Source: an uncultured beta proteobacterium (GTDB lineage Bacteria > Pseudomonadota > Gammaproteobacteria > Burkholderiales > SG8-39). Taken from it: a stretch of DNA of 64,000 nt. The stretch covers positions 87,433-151,432 of the forward strand of contig CADEDU010000003.1 of NCBI GenBank assembly GCA_902826155.1, given 5' to 3'. Both the position numbers and the translations under genes were made by a program. The notes beneath the pieces were generated by a model. It did not search any database. It saw only the letters and a program-made list of their open reading frames with translations, and was not told where the DNA came from. Positions 35,608 through 45,268 of this stretch are shown piece after piece (within the stretch, counting starts at the first letter, position 1; each line of letters begins with the position of its first letter).

Positions 35608-36798
35608 TCACAGCCCGAGCACCGCTTGGGAAATGATGTTGCGCTGAATCTCGTTGGAGCCGCCGTAGATCGTCGTCTTGCGGTAATTGAAGTACTGCGC
35701 GGCAAGCGGTGCCCCGTACGCCGGACCGACGCCCTCGCCGATCTGACCCTCGCCGAACGCCTCGGGCGTGAACGGCAATGCCAGCGGGCCCATCGCGTCC
35801 ATCATCAACTCGGTGAGCCATTGCTGGATCTCCGAGCCTTTGATCTTGAGGAACGATGCTTCCGGACCCGGTGCCTTGCCACGGCTGGACAGCACGCGCA
35901 TCAAGGTCATCTCCAGCGCGAGCAGTTCGATCTCGACGTGCGCCACGCGCGCGGCGAATGCCGGATCTTCGATCAGCGGCCGGCCGTTCTTGGTCTGCTG
36001 CCGCGCGATGTTCTTGAGCGATACCAGCTCGCGCTTGGATGCACCCACGCCGGCGATGCCGGTGCGCTCGAACCCGAGCAGGTACTTGGCGTACGTCCAG
36101 CCCTTGCCCTCCTCGCCCACCAGATTTGTCGCGGGCACGCGCACGTTGTCGAAAAACACCTCATTCACTTCGTGCTCTTCGTCGAGCAGGATGAGCGGCC
36201 GCACCGTCACGCCGGGCGAGCGCATGTCGATCAGCAGGAACGAGATACCCTCCTGCTTGCGGTTCTCATTACTGGTGCGCACCAGACAGAAGATCATGTC
36301 GGCGTACTGCGCGTAGGTGGTCCAGGTTTTCTGGCCGTTGATCACGTAGTGATCGCCATCGCGCACCGCACGCGTCTTCAATGACGCGAGATCGGAGCCC
36401 GAACCCGGCTCCGAGTAGCCCTGACACCACCAGTCGACGTTGTTGCGGATGCGCGGCAGGTAGTGCTCTTTCTGCGACGGGCTGCCGAAGGCCATGATCA
36501 CGTGTCCCACCATGTGCAGGCCGAACGGAATCAGCCGCGGCGTGCCTTGCGCGGCGGTTTCCTCGTCGAAGATGTGCTGGTGAGTCGGTGTCCAACCCAG
36601 TCCTCCGAACTCCTTGGGCCAGTGGCCCGCGAGCCAGCCCTTCTTCGCGAGCAGGTCCTGCCAGCGCACGAAATCGGTTTTCGACAGGCGCCGGTGATTG
36701 AGAACCTTGGCGGCGATTTCCGCGGGCAGATTGGCGCGGGTGAAGGCACGCACCTCGTCGCGAAAAGCGATTTCCTCCGGGGTGTAGCGCAGTTCCAT
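35608..36798 (-). CDS. Acyl-CoA dehydrogenase family protein (PimC-like large subunit)
   Basis: The 396-residue flavoprotein starts at 36798 (MELRYTPEEIAFRDEV); the extension to 36993 is antisense of the divergent gene. The FAD region WWCQGYSEPGSGSDLASL and the VINGQKTWTTYAQYADMIFC strand are intact. The C-terminus has TTIYGGSNEIQRNII, where MCAD would have YEG; the catalytic Glu of this branch lies elsewhere. It is the first gene of an operon with the small-subunit-like gene and the MDR reductase. It is divergent from a quinone oxidoreductase gene across 215 bp. Confidence 0.92.
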   Translation of the reverse strand: MELRYTPEEIAFRDEVRAFTRANLPAEIAAKVLNHRRLSKTDFVRWQDLLAKKGWLAGHWPKEFGGLGWTPTHQHIFDEETAAQGTPRLIPFGLHMVGHVIMAFGSPSQKEHYLPRIRNNVDWWCQGYSEPGSGSDLASLKTRAVRDGDHYVINGQKTWTTYAQYADMIFCLVRTSNENRKQEGISFLLIDMRSPGVTVRPLILLDEEHEVNEVFFDNVRVPATNLVGEEGKGWTYAKYLLGFERTGIAGVGASKRELVSLKNIARQQTKNGRPLIEDPAFAARVAHVEIELLALEMTLMRVLSSRGKAPGPEASFLKIKGSEIQQWLTELMMDAMGPLALPFTPEAFGEGQIGEGVGPAYGAPLAAQYFNYRKTTIYGGSNEIQRNIISQAVLGL

Positions 36799-37013
36799 GG
36801 GGGTCCGACCACGGGTGGGGAGAATGGGTCGCATGGTAGCCTTCCTCACCCCCACGGGAAAGCACCGGCGCCGCTTCGAGGTGACCGAAAACGGTGCGAC
36901 TGCGTCCGCCGATCGATGGCGTGCGCGACTGCGATCGATGCGCTCGTGTCCTGGAACGATTCGGCGCGCCGCGCATCGAGCCGTACCGAACAACCTGTTC
37001 TCCGGAGAGAAAC

Positions 37014-37994
37014 GTGAAAGCCCTGCTGTGCAAAGCCTATGGCGCGCCCGACTCGCTCGTGCTCGAAGACGTGCCCACGCCCAAACCCGGCCCCAATCAA
37101 CTGCTCGTGTCGGTGAAAGCTGCCGGCGTGAACTTTCCCGATGTGCTGATCATCCAGGGCAAGTATCAGTACAAGCCGCAGATGCCGTTCTCGCCGGGTT
37201 CGGAAATGGCCGGCGTGATCAAGGAAGTCGGTGCGGGCGTCACCGAGTTCAAGGTCGGCGACGCGGTACAAGCGAACACGACGTACGGCAGCTTCGCCGA
37301 GGAGATGGTGATCGATGCGGCGCGCGCGACGAAGCTGCCCGCCGGTATGGATCTCACCGTCGCCGCCGCGTTCGGCCTCACCTACGGCACCTCCTACCAC
37401 GCGCTCAAGGATCGCGGGCAGCTCAAGGCGGGCGAAACGCTGCTGGTGCTCGGTGCGGCGGGTGGCGTCGGACTTGCCGCGGTCGAATTGGGCAAGCTGA
37501 TGGGCGCCACCGTGATCGCCGCCGCGTCATCGGACGACAAACTCGAGACGTGCAAACGGTTTGGCGCTGCGCACGTCATCAACTACGCATCCGAAGACTT
37601 GCGCGCGGGCATCAAGCGCATCACCGGCGGCAAGGGGATCGACGTGGTCTACGACCCGGTGGGCGGCGCGTTCGCCGAACCGGCGTTTCGCGACATGGCC
37701 TGGGGCGGGCGCTATCTGGTGGTGGGCTTCGCCGCGGGCGACATTCCGCGCCTGCCGCTGAATCTCGCGCTACTGAAAGGCGCCTCGATCGTCGGCGTGT
37801 TCTGGGGCGCATTCACCGAGAAAGAGTCCGCGGCCAATCGCGCCAACCTGCGCCAGCTCACCGAGTGGGTGGTGGCCGGCAAGTTGAAGCCGCTGGTAAG
37901 CGCGACCTATCCGCTGGCGCGCGCCGCGCAGGCGCTGAACGACATGGCCGAGCGCAAGGTGCAGGGGAAAGTCGTTGTCGTGACGGGCGCATAG
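37014..37994 (+). CDS. NADPH:quinone oxidoreductase-like MDR protein
   Basis: The 326-residue zinc-free MDR protein starts at the GTG at 37014, preceded by ccggagag. It has VNFPDVLIIQGKYQYKP, PGSEMAGVIKEVGAGV, the nucleotide loop LGAAGGVGLAAVELGKLMGA and the C-terminal YPLARAAQALNDMAERKVQGK. This is the QOR/zeta-crystallin branch used for one-electron quinone or enoyl reduction. It is divergent from the acyl-CoA dehydrogenase operon and may share its regulation. Length is normal. Confidence 0.92.
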   Translation: MKALLCKAYGAPDSLVLEDVPTPKPGPNQLLVSVKAAGVNFPDVLIIQGKYQYKPQMPFSPGSEMAGVIKEVGAGVTEFKVGDAVQANTTYGSFAEEMVIDAARATKLPAGMDLTVAAAFGLTYGTSYHALKDRGQLKAGETLLVLGAAGGVGLAAVELGKLMGATVIAAASSDDKLETCKRFGAAHVINYASEDLRAGIKRITGGKGIDVVYDPVGGAFAEPAFRDMAWGGRYLVVGFAAGDIPRLPLNLALLKGASIVGVFWGAFTEKESAANRANLRQLTEWVVAGKLKPLVSATYPLARAAQALNDMAERKVQGKVVVVTGA

Positions 37995-38012
37995 CGCCCG
38001 GAAACTGAGGCC

Positions 38013-38157
38013 CCCTCCTTCTCTAGCGACGTGAGTCGCGCGAGAGAGGGAGGGCGGGGGGCGGGAGAGCGACCCTAATCTGCGCCGCAAACTCGGCTCC
38101 CTCCTTCTCTAGCGACTTTAGTCGCGCGAGAGAGGGAGGGCGGGGGGCGGGAGAGCG
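38013..38157. repeat. Two direct copies of a 59-bp hairpin-forming element between convergent genes
   Basis: Copies at 38013-38071 and 38099-38157 are nearly identical, differing mainly in the loop (gtga versus ttta). Each has a short stem agcgac/gtcgc flanked by ctccttctct and agagagggag, which pair imperfectly, and ends with a G-rich tail. They lie between the convergent ends of the MDR and aldo/keto reductase genes, so a bidirectional terminator or dispersed REP-type element is likely. No T-run follows, so classic intrinsic termination is uncertain. Confidence 0.7.
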
Positions 38158-38161
38158 CCCT

Positions 38162-39139
<978 letters not shown>

Positions 39140-39309
39140 ATGCGTGCTCCTTGTGCTGCGATTGGATCGTGTGCGAAGTGCCGGCCGAACTTACCACGAC
39201 CAACGCGTCGGCCGCACCGCACGCCTGAAGCGTGCCGTCAGCGTTCGCGCGACACGCTCGGCCGGAGCCTCGGAGCGATCGCACCACGATCGGCGACCGT
39301 GCAGTGTGC

Positions 39310-39339
39310 TTGCCATGGCACGGAGGCTGGTGCTATTTA
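39310..39339 (+). promoter_or_regulatory. Candidate promoter of the TRAP/hydrolase operon
   Basis: TTGCCA (39310-39315) and TATTTA (39334-39339) are separated by 18 bp, with TG one base before the -10. It lies 76 bp upstream of the first ATG of the five-gene operon. Inferred from consensus only. Confidence 0.35.
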
Positions 39340-39414
39340 GACTGCGATTAACACACCGTGCAGACGTGACTCGAGCATCCAGCGCGAGCAAGCGTGATGC
39401 AAGGAGGAGACAAC

Positions 39415-40575
39415 ATGATCCGCAGCTGCGCACTCGCATTGGGCGTCGGTACGCTCTTCGCCCTGACTTCCCTCACATCCACCGCACAAGAAAAGCGCCT
39501 GATCGAGAAGTGGCTCGACGGCGAGGTGAAGTCGAAAGCGCCCGCGGTCACGTACAGCGGGCCACCGATCCAGCTGAAGTTCTCGACGTTCCTCGCCCCG
39601 ACGACGATGAACTCGGGCATCTACATGCGCGCGTTCAAGCGGCTCGAAGCAGACACCAACGGCAAGGTGCAGGTCCGGCCGTTCTGGGGCTCGACGCTTG
39701 GCAATGCGCAGCGCGGCGCGTTCGAGTCGATCGGCTCGGGCGTGGGTGATTTCGGCAACTGCTACACGCTGTTCAATCCGGGCGGGTTCACGCTGCACTT
39801 CGGTCTGCAGCTGCCGTACACGTTCGAGACCTCGACCCAGGCGGCGATGTCGATCTACGAGTTGTATCCGAAGTACCTGCGCAAGGCCTACGAGGCGCGC
39901 GGCGTGTACCTGATGCGCGTGTCGACCACGCAGCCGCAGCACATCATCAGCTCGAAGGATCCGGTGCTGAAGATGGACGATCTGAAAGGCAAGAAGATCT
40001 GGGCGCCGGGCGGGCTGTCGCAAGAGATCGCCACCGCCATGGGAGGGGTGCCCTCGACCGTGCAATCCTCGGAGCTCTACACCGCGTTCCAGAGCGGGGT
40101 GCTCGATTTTCCGATCATGCACGATGCCGGCACCAAGCTGTTCCGGCTGATGGAGATCGCCAAGCACCGTACCGTGGCCAACCTGTGGATCAACCCCACC
40201 GAGTTCTGCATGAACAAGAACATGTGGGACAAACTCCCCAAGGACATCAAGGCGCACGTCTATCACTGGTCGCAGCTGTGGAATCTGACCGAGACCATCC
40301 TGTACTTCGACGACGAGTCGACCACCGCGCTCAAGGAAATGACCGCCAAGGGCGTGAAGTCGCACCAGATGCCGTCCGCCGAATACGAAAAGATGGTCAA
40401 GGCTTCGGAGCCCGTGACCAAGAAGTGGATCGATAGCATGGCCGCCAAAGGCGAGCCCGCACAGCAGTTCGTCACCGACATGCGTGCGGCTGCGGCCAAG
40501 TGGAAGGCGCTCAGCTTCGATCAGATCACCCAGCGCGTGCTCGACGCACCGCTGCCGGGCATCGTCGATTTCTGA
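39415..40575 (+). CDS. TRAP transporter substrate-binding protein (DctP family)
   Basis: The 386-residue protein is the periplasmic receptor of a TRAP transporter. I start at 39415, because a strong aaggaggaga site lies just before it and after an earlier in-frame ATG at 39394. The signal peptide ends near STAQ. The body has DctP features such as LKFSTFLAPTTMNSGIYMR, VRPFWGSTLGN and the DLKGKKIWAPGG segment with the ligand-binding Arg region nearby. The following genes encode the small and large permease, so this is a complete TRAP system. The ligand is probably an organic acid; it may be the product or substrate of the downstream hydrolase. Confidence 0.93.
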   Translation: MIRSCALALGVGTLFALTSLTSTAQEKRLIEKWLDGEVKSKAPAVTYSGPPIQLKFSTFLAPTTMNSGIYMRAFKRLEADTNGKVQVRPFWGSTLGNAQRGAFESIGSGVGDFGNCYTLFNPGGFTLHFGLQLPYTFETSTQAAMSIYELYPKYLRKAYEARGVYLMRVSTTQPQHIISSKDPVLKMDDLKGKKIWAPGGLSQEIATAMGGVPSTVQSSELYTAFQSGVLDFPIMHDAGTKLFRLMEIAKHRTVANLWINPTEFCMNKNMWDKLPKDIKAHVYHWSQLWNLTETILYFDDESTTALKEMTAKGVKSHQMPSAEYEKMVKASEPVTKKWIDSMAAKGEPAQQFVTDMRAAAAKWKALSFDQITQRVLDAPLPGIVDF

Positions 40576-40625
40576 TGCCGGCGTAGCGGGAGCTGCCCGT
40601 CACCGGTTTCGGTCTCGCACCCTCG

Positions 40626-41132
40626 ATGCCATCCAACCACGAGAGCAGCCTCGTCGCCGCCATGCGCCGGCTGTACGGTGGCGCGGCGGTCGTGCTGATT
40701 CCGCTGATGACGCTGATCATCACCGCCGACACGGTGCTGCGCTATTTCGCGTCGATGCCGCTGGTGTGGGCGCAGGACGTCGCCGGACTGCTGTTGCTGC
40801 TGGTGTTCGTGTGCGCGCTGCCCTACTCGTGGCCTGGTGGTTTTCACGTGCGCATGGACATGCTCTACAACCGCATGCCCGACTGGGGGCGCCGGGGGGT
40901 CGATGCGATAACGGCGCTTGCCGCCCTGGCTATCGGCGCGGTACTGACTCACCAGGCATTCCTGCAAACGCTCAAGGCGTTCCAGCACGGCGAGACCACG
41001 CCGGCCACCAAAGTGATGATCTGGCCGTTCGTAGCGGCCATGGCGGTGTGCGCGGCACTGTTCTGCGTCGTCATGCTGGCGCACATCGCTCGGGCGCTGC
41101 GTGGCCACGGCCGCCAGCGCGAACGGCACTGA
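40626..41132 (+). CDS. TRAP transporter small permease subunit (DctQ family)
   Basis: The 168-residue inner-membrane protein has four helices. LYGGAAVVLIPLMTLIITADTVLRYF and PLVWAQDVAGLLLLLVFVCALPYSW match the DctQ pattern, with the basic MRRL start. It is 50 bp after the binding-protein gene and 7 bp before the large permease gene. Confidence 0.92.
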   Translation: MPSNHESSLVAAMRRLYGGAAVVLIPLMTLIITADTVLRYFASMPLVWAQDVAGLLLLLVFVCALPYSWPGGFHVRMDMLYNRMPDWGRRGVDAITALAALAIGAVLTHQAFLQTLKAFQHGETTPATKVMIWPFVAAMAVCAALFCVVMLAHIARALRGHGRQRERH

Positions 41133-41139
41133 CCAGGCG

Positions 41140-42447
41140 ATGGATCTGCTCACGATCGGCTGGATCGGCATCATCGCGCTGGTGGTGATGATCATGATCG
41201 GCGTGCCGCTCGCCTTCGCGATCGGCATCGTCGGCGTGTTGGGCAACATCGTGGTGGCCAACTACGCGCAGACCTCGTTGCAGCTCTACCAGGTCGCGTT
41301 CACGCTCACCACCGAGTTCGTGCTGACCAGCGTGCCGCTGTTCATCTTCATGGGCCAACTCGTCTCATCGGGCGGCATCGGCAAGGATCTGTACGAGGTC
41401 GTGCACAAGTGGCTCGGACGCCTGCCCGGCGGACTGGCAGTGACCTCGGTGATCTCCTGCGCGGGATTCGGTGCGGTCACCGGCATCAGCGCCGCGGCGG
41501 TCGCGACGCTCGGCACGATAGTCATGCCCGAGATGAAGCGCTACCGCTACGACAACGGTCTGGCCGCAGGCAGCCTCGCTTCGGCCAGCACGCTCGCGAT
41601 CCTGATTCCGCCGAGTCTGGCGATGGTGGTCTACGGAATCTGGACCAGCACCTCGATCGGCAAGCTGTTCATCGCCGGCATCCTGCCCGGCATCTTCGTG
41701 GCGCTGGTCTTCTGCGCGTACATCGTCGGCGCATGCGTGCTCAATCCGTCCCTTGGGCCGCGCTCGGAACACTATCCGCTGGCCGAACGCATGCAAGCGC
41801 TCGTCAAGCTGCTGCCGGTGATCGCCATCTTCTCGCTGCTGATCGGTGGTTTGTACCTCGGCTGGTTCACGCCCACCGAGGGCGCGGCATCGGGCGCATT
41901 CGCGGTGATGGTGCTGCTCGCGGTCATGCGCCGCCTGTCATGGGCGGCCATCGTCGATGCGGCGCGCCAGACCGCGCAGCTTTCGGTGATGGTGTTCGCG
42001 ATCCTGATCGCGGTGGGCGTGTTCAGTCGGTTCCTCGTGCTGACCGACGTGACCGGGCAGATGGTGCAGTTCATCAACGCGTTCGGACTGAACAAGTACG
42101 TGGTGCTCACGATGATCGTCGTGCTCTATCTGATCCTGGGCATGTTCCTCGACGGCCTGGGCATGATGCTGCTCACGCTGCCGTTCGTGTTTCCGATCAT
42201 CCAGGCGCTGGGGTTCGACCCGATCTGGTTCGGCGTGATCATGACGATCATGATCGAGATCGGCCTGCTCACCCCGCCGGTCGGGCTCAACTGTTATGTA
42301 CTCGCGCAGATCGCACCGCATATTTCGCTGGGCGAGATCTTCCGTGGCGTTACGCCGTTCGTGATACTCACGTTGCTGTGCGTGGCGGCGTTGACGATCT
42401 GGCCGGAGATCGCGCTGTGGCTACCGCAGCAGATGTTCGGGAAATAA
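41140..42447 (+). CDS. TRAP transporter large permease subunit (DctM family)
   Basis: The 435-residue protein has about twelve helices. I start it at 41140 (MDLLTIGWIG), since the longer frame from 41101 overlaps the small permease gene. DctM motifs are VPLFIFMGQLVSSGG, the conserved SAAAVATLGTIVMPEM, LIPPSLAMVVYGI and the C-terminal TPPVGLNCYVLAQIA. It translocates the substrate using a sodium or proton gradient together with the DctP and DctQ proteins encoded upstream. Confidence 0.94.
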   Translation: MDLLTIGWIGIIALVVMIMIGVPLAFAIGIVGVLGNIVVANYAQTSLQLYQVAFTLTTEFVLTSVPLFIFMGQLVSSGGIGKDLYEVVHKWLGRLPGGLAVTSVISCAGFGAVTGISAAAVATLGTIVMPEMKRYRYDNGLAAGSLASASTLAILIPPSLAMVVYGIWTSTSIGKLFIAGILPGIFVALVFCAYIVGACVLNPSLGPRSEHYPLAERMQALVKLLPVIAIFSLLIGGLYLGWFTPTEGAASGAFAVMVLLAVMRRLSWAAIVDAARQTAQLSVMVFAILIAVGVFSRFLVLTDVTGQMVQFINAFGLNKYVVLTMIVVLYLILGMFLDGLGMMLLTLPFVFPIIQALGFDPIWFGVIMTIMIEIGLLTPPVGLNCYVLAQIAPHISLGEIFRGVTPFVILTLLCVAALTIWPEIALWLPQQMFGK

Positions 42448-42481
42448 CCAAGATTATCGAGATAACCAAGAGGAGAACCCA

Positions 42482-42826
42482 ATGGGCAGCTACTACGCCG
42501 AAGCGCGCGACCGCCTCGCAGATGTCGATGGACTCAAGGTCGGCTCGCTTGCCACTCGCACGGTGATCATCGACGACGAGTTCAAACGCGTCTCGTACTT
42601 CAAGTTCAAGCCAGGCGACGAGACCGGCTGGCACAAGCACGAGCATCCGTACTTCGTCGTGTATCTCACCGACTGCAAGCTGCTGCACATGCCGCGCAAC
42701 GCACCGGAGGCGGTGATCGACCACAAGGCACGCGAGAGCCGCCACATTCCCGCCGGGGTCGAGCACCACGTGCGCAGCCTCGCCGATCACGACGTCGAGC
42801 TGCTCGAAGTCGAGTACAAAAAGTAG
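42482..42826 (+). CDS. Small cupin protein in the TRAP/hydrolase operon
   Basis: The 114-residue single-domain cupin has metal-type residues in GWHKHEHPYFVVYL (His, His, His) and in HIPAGVEHHVRS. A clear aagaggaga site precedes its ATG. It is placed between the TRAP permease and the CocE-like hydrolase, 34 bp and 36 bp from them, so it is cotranscribed. It may be an isomerase or a ligand-sensing protein for the transported compound; no function is visible. Confidence 0.85.
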   Translation: MGSYYAEARDRLADVDGLKVGSLATRTVIIDDEFKRVSYFKFKPGDETGWHKHEHPYFVVYLTDCKLLHMPRNAPEAVIDHKARESRHIPAGVEHHVRSLADHDVELLEVEYKK

Positions 42827-42862
42827 CAGCCATCGAAGCAGCAGCGATCAAAGGAGAGCGCG

Positions 42863-44626
42863 ATGCAGATGCGAAACGAGAGCAAGGCCGACTACCGGAC
42901 CGAAACCCGCGACGGCATGACGATCGACTGGGACGTGCCGATCACCATGGAAGATGGCCTGGTGCTCCGGTGCGATGTCTACCGGCCGATCAAGGCGGGC
43001 AAGTACCCGGTCATCCTTTCCTACGGTCCGTATGCGAAGTGGCTGCAATTCGAGCAGATCTACAAGACCTGCTGGGACAAGATGTGCGCCGAGCATCCCG
43101 ACGTGCCCGCCGGCTCGACCAACAAGTACCAGAACTGGGAGGTCGTCGACCCCGAGAAATGGGTGCCCGACGGCTACGTGTGCGTGCGCGTCGACTCGCG
43201 CGGCTGTGGCCGCTCGCCCGGCTACGTCGAGCTGTGGAGCCCGCGCGAGGCGCAGGACTTCGCGCAGTGCATCGATTGGGCGGGCGTGCAGCCGTGGAGC
43301 AACGGCAAGGTCGGTCTGAACGGCATCTCGTACTACGCGATGAATCAGTGGCAGGTCGCCACGCTCAAGCCCAAGCACCTCGCGGCGATGTGCCAGTGGG
43401 AGGGCGCGAACGACTGGTATCGCGAGGTCAGCCACCACGGCGGGATCCTGTGCACGTTCCTCGCCAACTGGTACGACATGCAGGTGAAGACGATCCAGTA
43501 CGGATTGGGCACCAAGGGCTTTCGCAGCCCGATGACGGGTGACTGGGTGTCGGGGCCGGAGACGCTTTCCGATGAGCAGTTGCACGCCAACCGGTTCGAC
43601 TTCGGCGGCCTCGCGCTCGCGCACGAACTCGACGACGAATTCTGGAAGTGCCGCACGCCCGATTTCTCCAAGATCACCACGCCGTTCCTGTCGACCGGCA
43701 ACTGGGGCGGTCAGGGCCTGCATCCGCGCGGCAACATCGAGGGCTACTACCTGTCGGCCTCCAAGGAGAAATGGCTGGAGATGCACGGCGACGCGCACTG
43801 GACCCATTTCTATACCGACTACGGTCTGGCGCTGCAGAAGAAGTTCTTCGCCTACTACCTCAAAGGCGAGAAGAACGGCTGGGACAAGCAGCCCAAGGTG
43901 CTGCTCAATATCCGCCATCCGGGCGAGAAGTTCGTGCAGCGCGCCGAGAACGAGTGGCCGCTCAAGCGCACCAGGTGGACCAAGTTCAATCTCGACGCGT
44001 CGACGCAGACGCTCAACGCCAAGCCGGTCAAGAACGGCTCGAAGATCACCTATCGAGGCTTGAGCGAGGGCGTGACGTTCATGCTGCCGCCGTGCGCCAA
44101 GGACACGGAGATCACCGGCCCGATCGCGGCGAAACTGTTCGTGTCGTCATCGACGGTCGATGCCGACCTGTTCCTGGTCGTGCGCGTGTTCGATCCCAAC
44201 ATGAAGGAAGTGACGTTCATGGGTGCGCTCGATCCGCACACGCCGGTGGCGCAAGGCTGGCTGCGCGCTTCGCACCGCAAGCTCGACCCGAAGAAATCCC
44301 TGCCGTTCCGTCCGTACCATCCGCACGACGAGAAGCAGCCGCTCAAGAAGGGGCAGGTCTACGAGCTCGACGTCGAAATCTGGCCGACCTGCATCGTCGT
44401 GCCGGCGGGCTATCGCATCGCGCTTACGGTGCGCGGCAAGGACTACACCTATCCCGGCGGTACCGGCGGCAAGCTCTCGAACATGAAGAACGAGTTCACC
44501 GGCGTGGGTCCGTTCCTGCACAACGATGCGCGCGATCGTCCGCCGGAGATCTTCGACGGCAACGTGACGATCCACACCGGGGGCAAGAATGCGTCGTGGG
44601 TGATGTTGCCCGTAATTCCCGGTTAG
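42863..44626 (+). CDS. CocE/NonD family (peptidase S15-type) hydrolase
   Basis: The 587-residue protein has the alpha/beta hydrolase domain (residues about 20-330) with nucleophile Ser156 in GLNGISYYAMNQW and likely His in GDAHWTHFY. The catalytic Asp that CocE has in a GWYDG context aligns here with GNWGGQG, so the acid is elsewhere or missing. The C-terminal jellyroll PepX_C domain (about 380-575) is complete. It has no signal peptide and acts in the cytosol on esters or amides. Being last in the TRAP operon, it probably hydrolyses the imported compound. Confidence 0.9.
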   Translation: MQMRNESKADYRTETRDGMTIDWDVPITMEDGLVLRCDVYRPIKAGKYPVILSYGPYAKWLQFEQIYKTCWDKMCAEHPDVPAGSTNKYQNWEVVDPEKWVPDGYVCVRVDSRGCGRSPGYVELWSPREAQDFAQCIDWAGVQPWSNGKVGLNGISYYAMNQWQVATLKPKHLAAMCQWEGANDWYREVSHHGGILCTFLANWYDMQVKTIQYGLGTKGFRSPMTGDWVSGPETLSDEQLHANRFDFGGLALAHELDDEFWKCRTPDFSKITTPFLSTGNWGGQGLHPRGNIEGYYLSASKEKWLEMHGDAHWTHFYTDYGLALQKKFFAYYLKGEKNGWDKQPKVLLNIRHPGEKFVQRAENEWPLKRTRWTKFNLDASTQTLNAKPVKNGSKITYRGLSEGVTFMLPPCAKDTEITGPIAAKLFVSSSTVDADLFLVVRVFDPNMKEVTFMGALDPHTPVAQGWLRASHRKLDPKKSLPFRPYHPHDEKQPLKKGQVYELDVEIWPTCIVVPAGYRIALTVRGKDYTYPGGTGGKLSNMKNEFTGVGPFLHNDARDRPPEIFDGNVTIHTGGKNASWVMLPVIPG

Positions 44627-45058
44627 TACGTCATCGCCTCGCGCCGACGTACTAACTGCGCGAATTCGAGCGAGCCGGTCGCGCACATCAGGTGCACCAA
44701 GCAACGGACGGGGCAACATCGCCAGCATGTCCGTCTTCGATGCGGTGCCGATGGCCGCGCTGTATGAATCGCATTGCACGATCTCGCGCGGCAGAGGAAG
44801 CCCGTTCGCCGTGAACATCTCCTCGAACGGTCCGATCCCGCCGCGTTCGACGGTACCGAGGTTGAGCCAATCGGCGCCGGCCAACTCGGCAAGCGTGCGC
44901 GCATGCAGGAGCGGATGCCCCTTGCGCGCAGCGATGATGTGACTGGGTCGATACAGCAGCCGGAACGCAAGCGCGGAATCGATCCTGTCACCGCGTGGAC
45001 CGAGGGCGAAGTCCAGCGTTTCGTTGCGGACTTGCGGCGCGAGCGTGTGGGCGGCCAT
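44623..45058 (-). pseudogene. Remnant of a LysR-type regulator (effector-binding domain only, frameshifted)
   Basis: The reverse strand reads an effector-domain stretch: LDFALGPRGDRIDSALAF, SHIIAARKGHPLLHARTLAE, LAGADWLNL, then ASKTDMLAMLPRPLL (44699-45058). A frame change near 44700 leads to a second-frame end LEFAQLVRRREAMTY with a stop at 44623. There is no helix-turn-helix or start in this region. It abuts the remnant of a Bug gene, so a former LysR/Bug unit has decayed here. Confidence 0.75.
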
Positions 45059-45068
45059 CTCCACCGCC

Positions 45069-45215
45069 GTGGCGAGTGAAGAACTGAAGCAGGCGTTCGC
45101 GAAGATCGGCGCAGACCCGGTGGCGGGGTCGCCGGAAGTATTCGGCAAGTTGATCGGCGACGAGGTCGATCGCTGGGGCAAACTCGCCCGGGCCGCGAAC
45201 ATCAAGGTGCAGTAA
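45069..45215 (+). pseudogene. C-terminal remnant of a Bug substrate-binding protein gene
   Basis: The frame reads VASEELKQAFAKIGADPVAG and then FGKLIGDEVDRWGKLARAA before a stop, which is the typical last 48 residues of a Bug protein. No upstream part, signal peptide or start exists: the sequence changes at about 45060 directly into the oppositely oriented LysR remnant. It is a deletion scar. The rest of the gap up to 45268 shows no gene. Confidence 0.85.
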
Positions 45216-45268
45216 CTTGCGATCCCGCAGTGCGCGAAGAGCGGCGACAACAAGACGAGCCGATCGAC

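Noticed and set aside
44147..45253. A long reverse frame appearing as one 368-residue protein
   Set aside because: Only its middle resembles a LysR effector domain; the ends run antisense across the CocE-like gene and through the Bug remnant, so it is a pseudogene fragment in a chance open frame.
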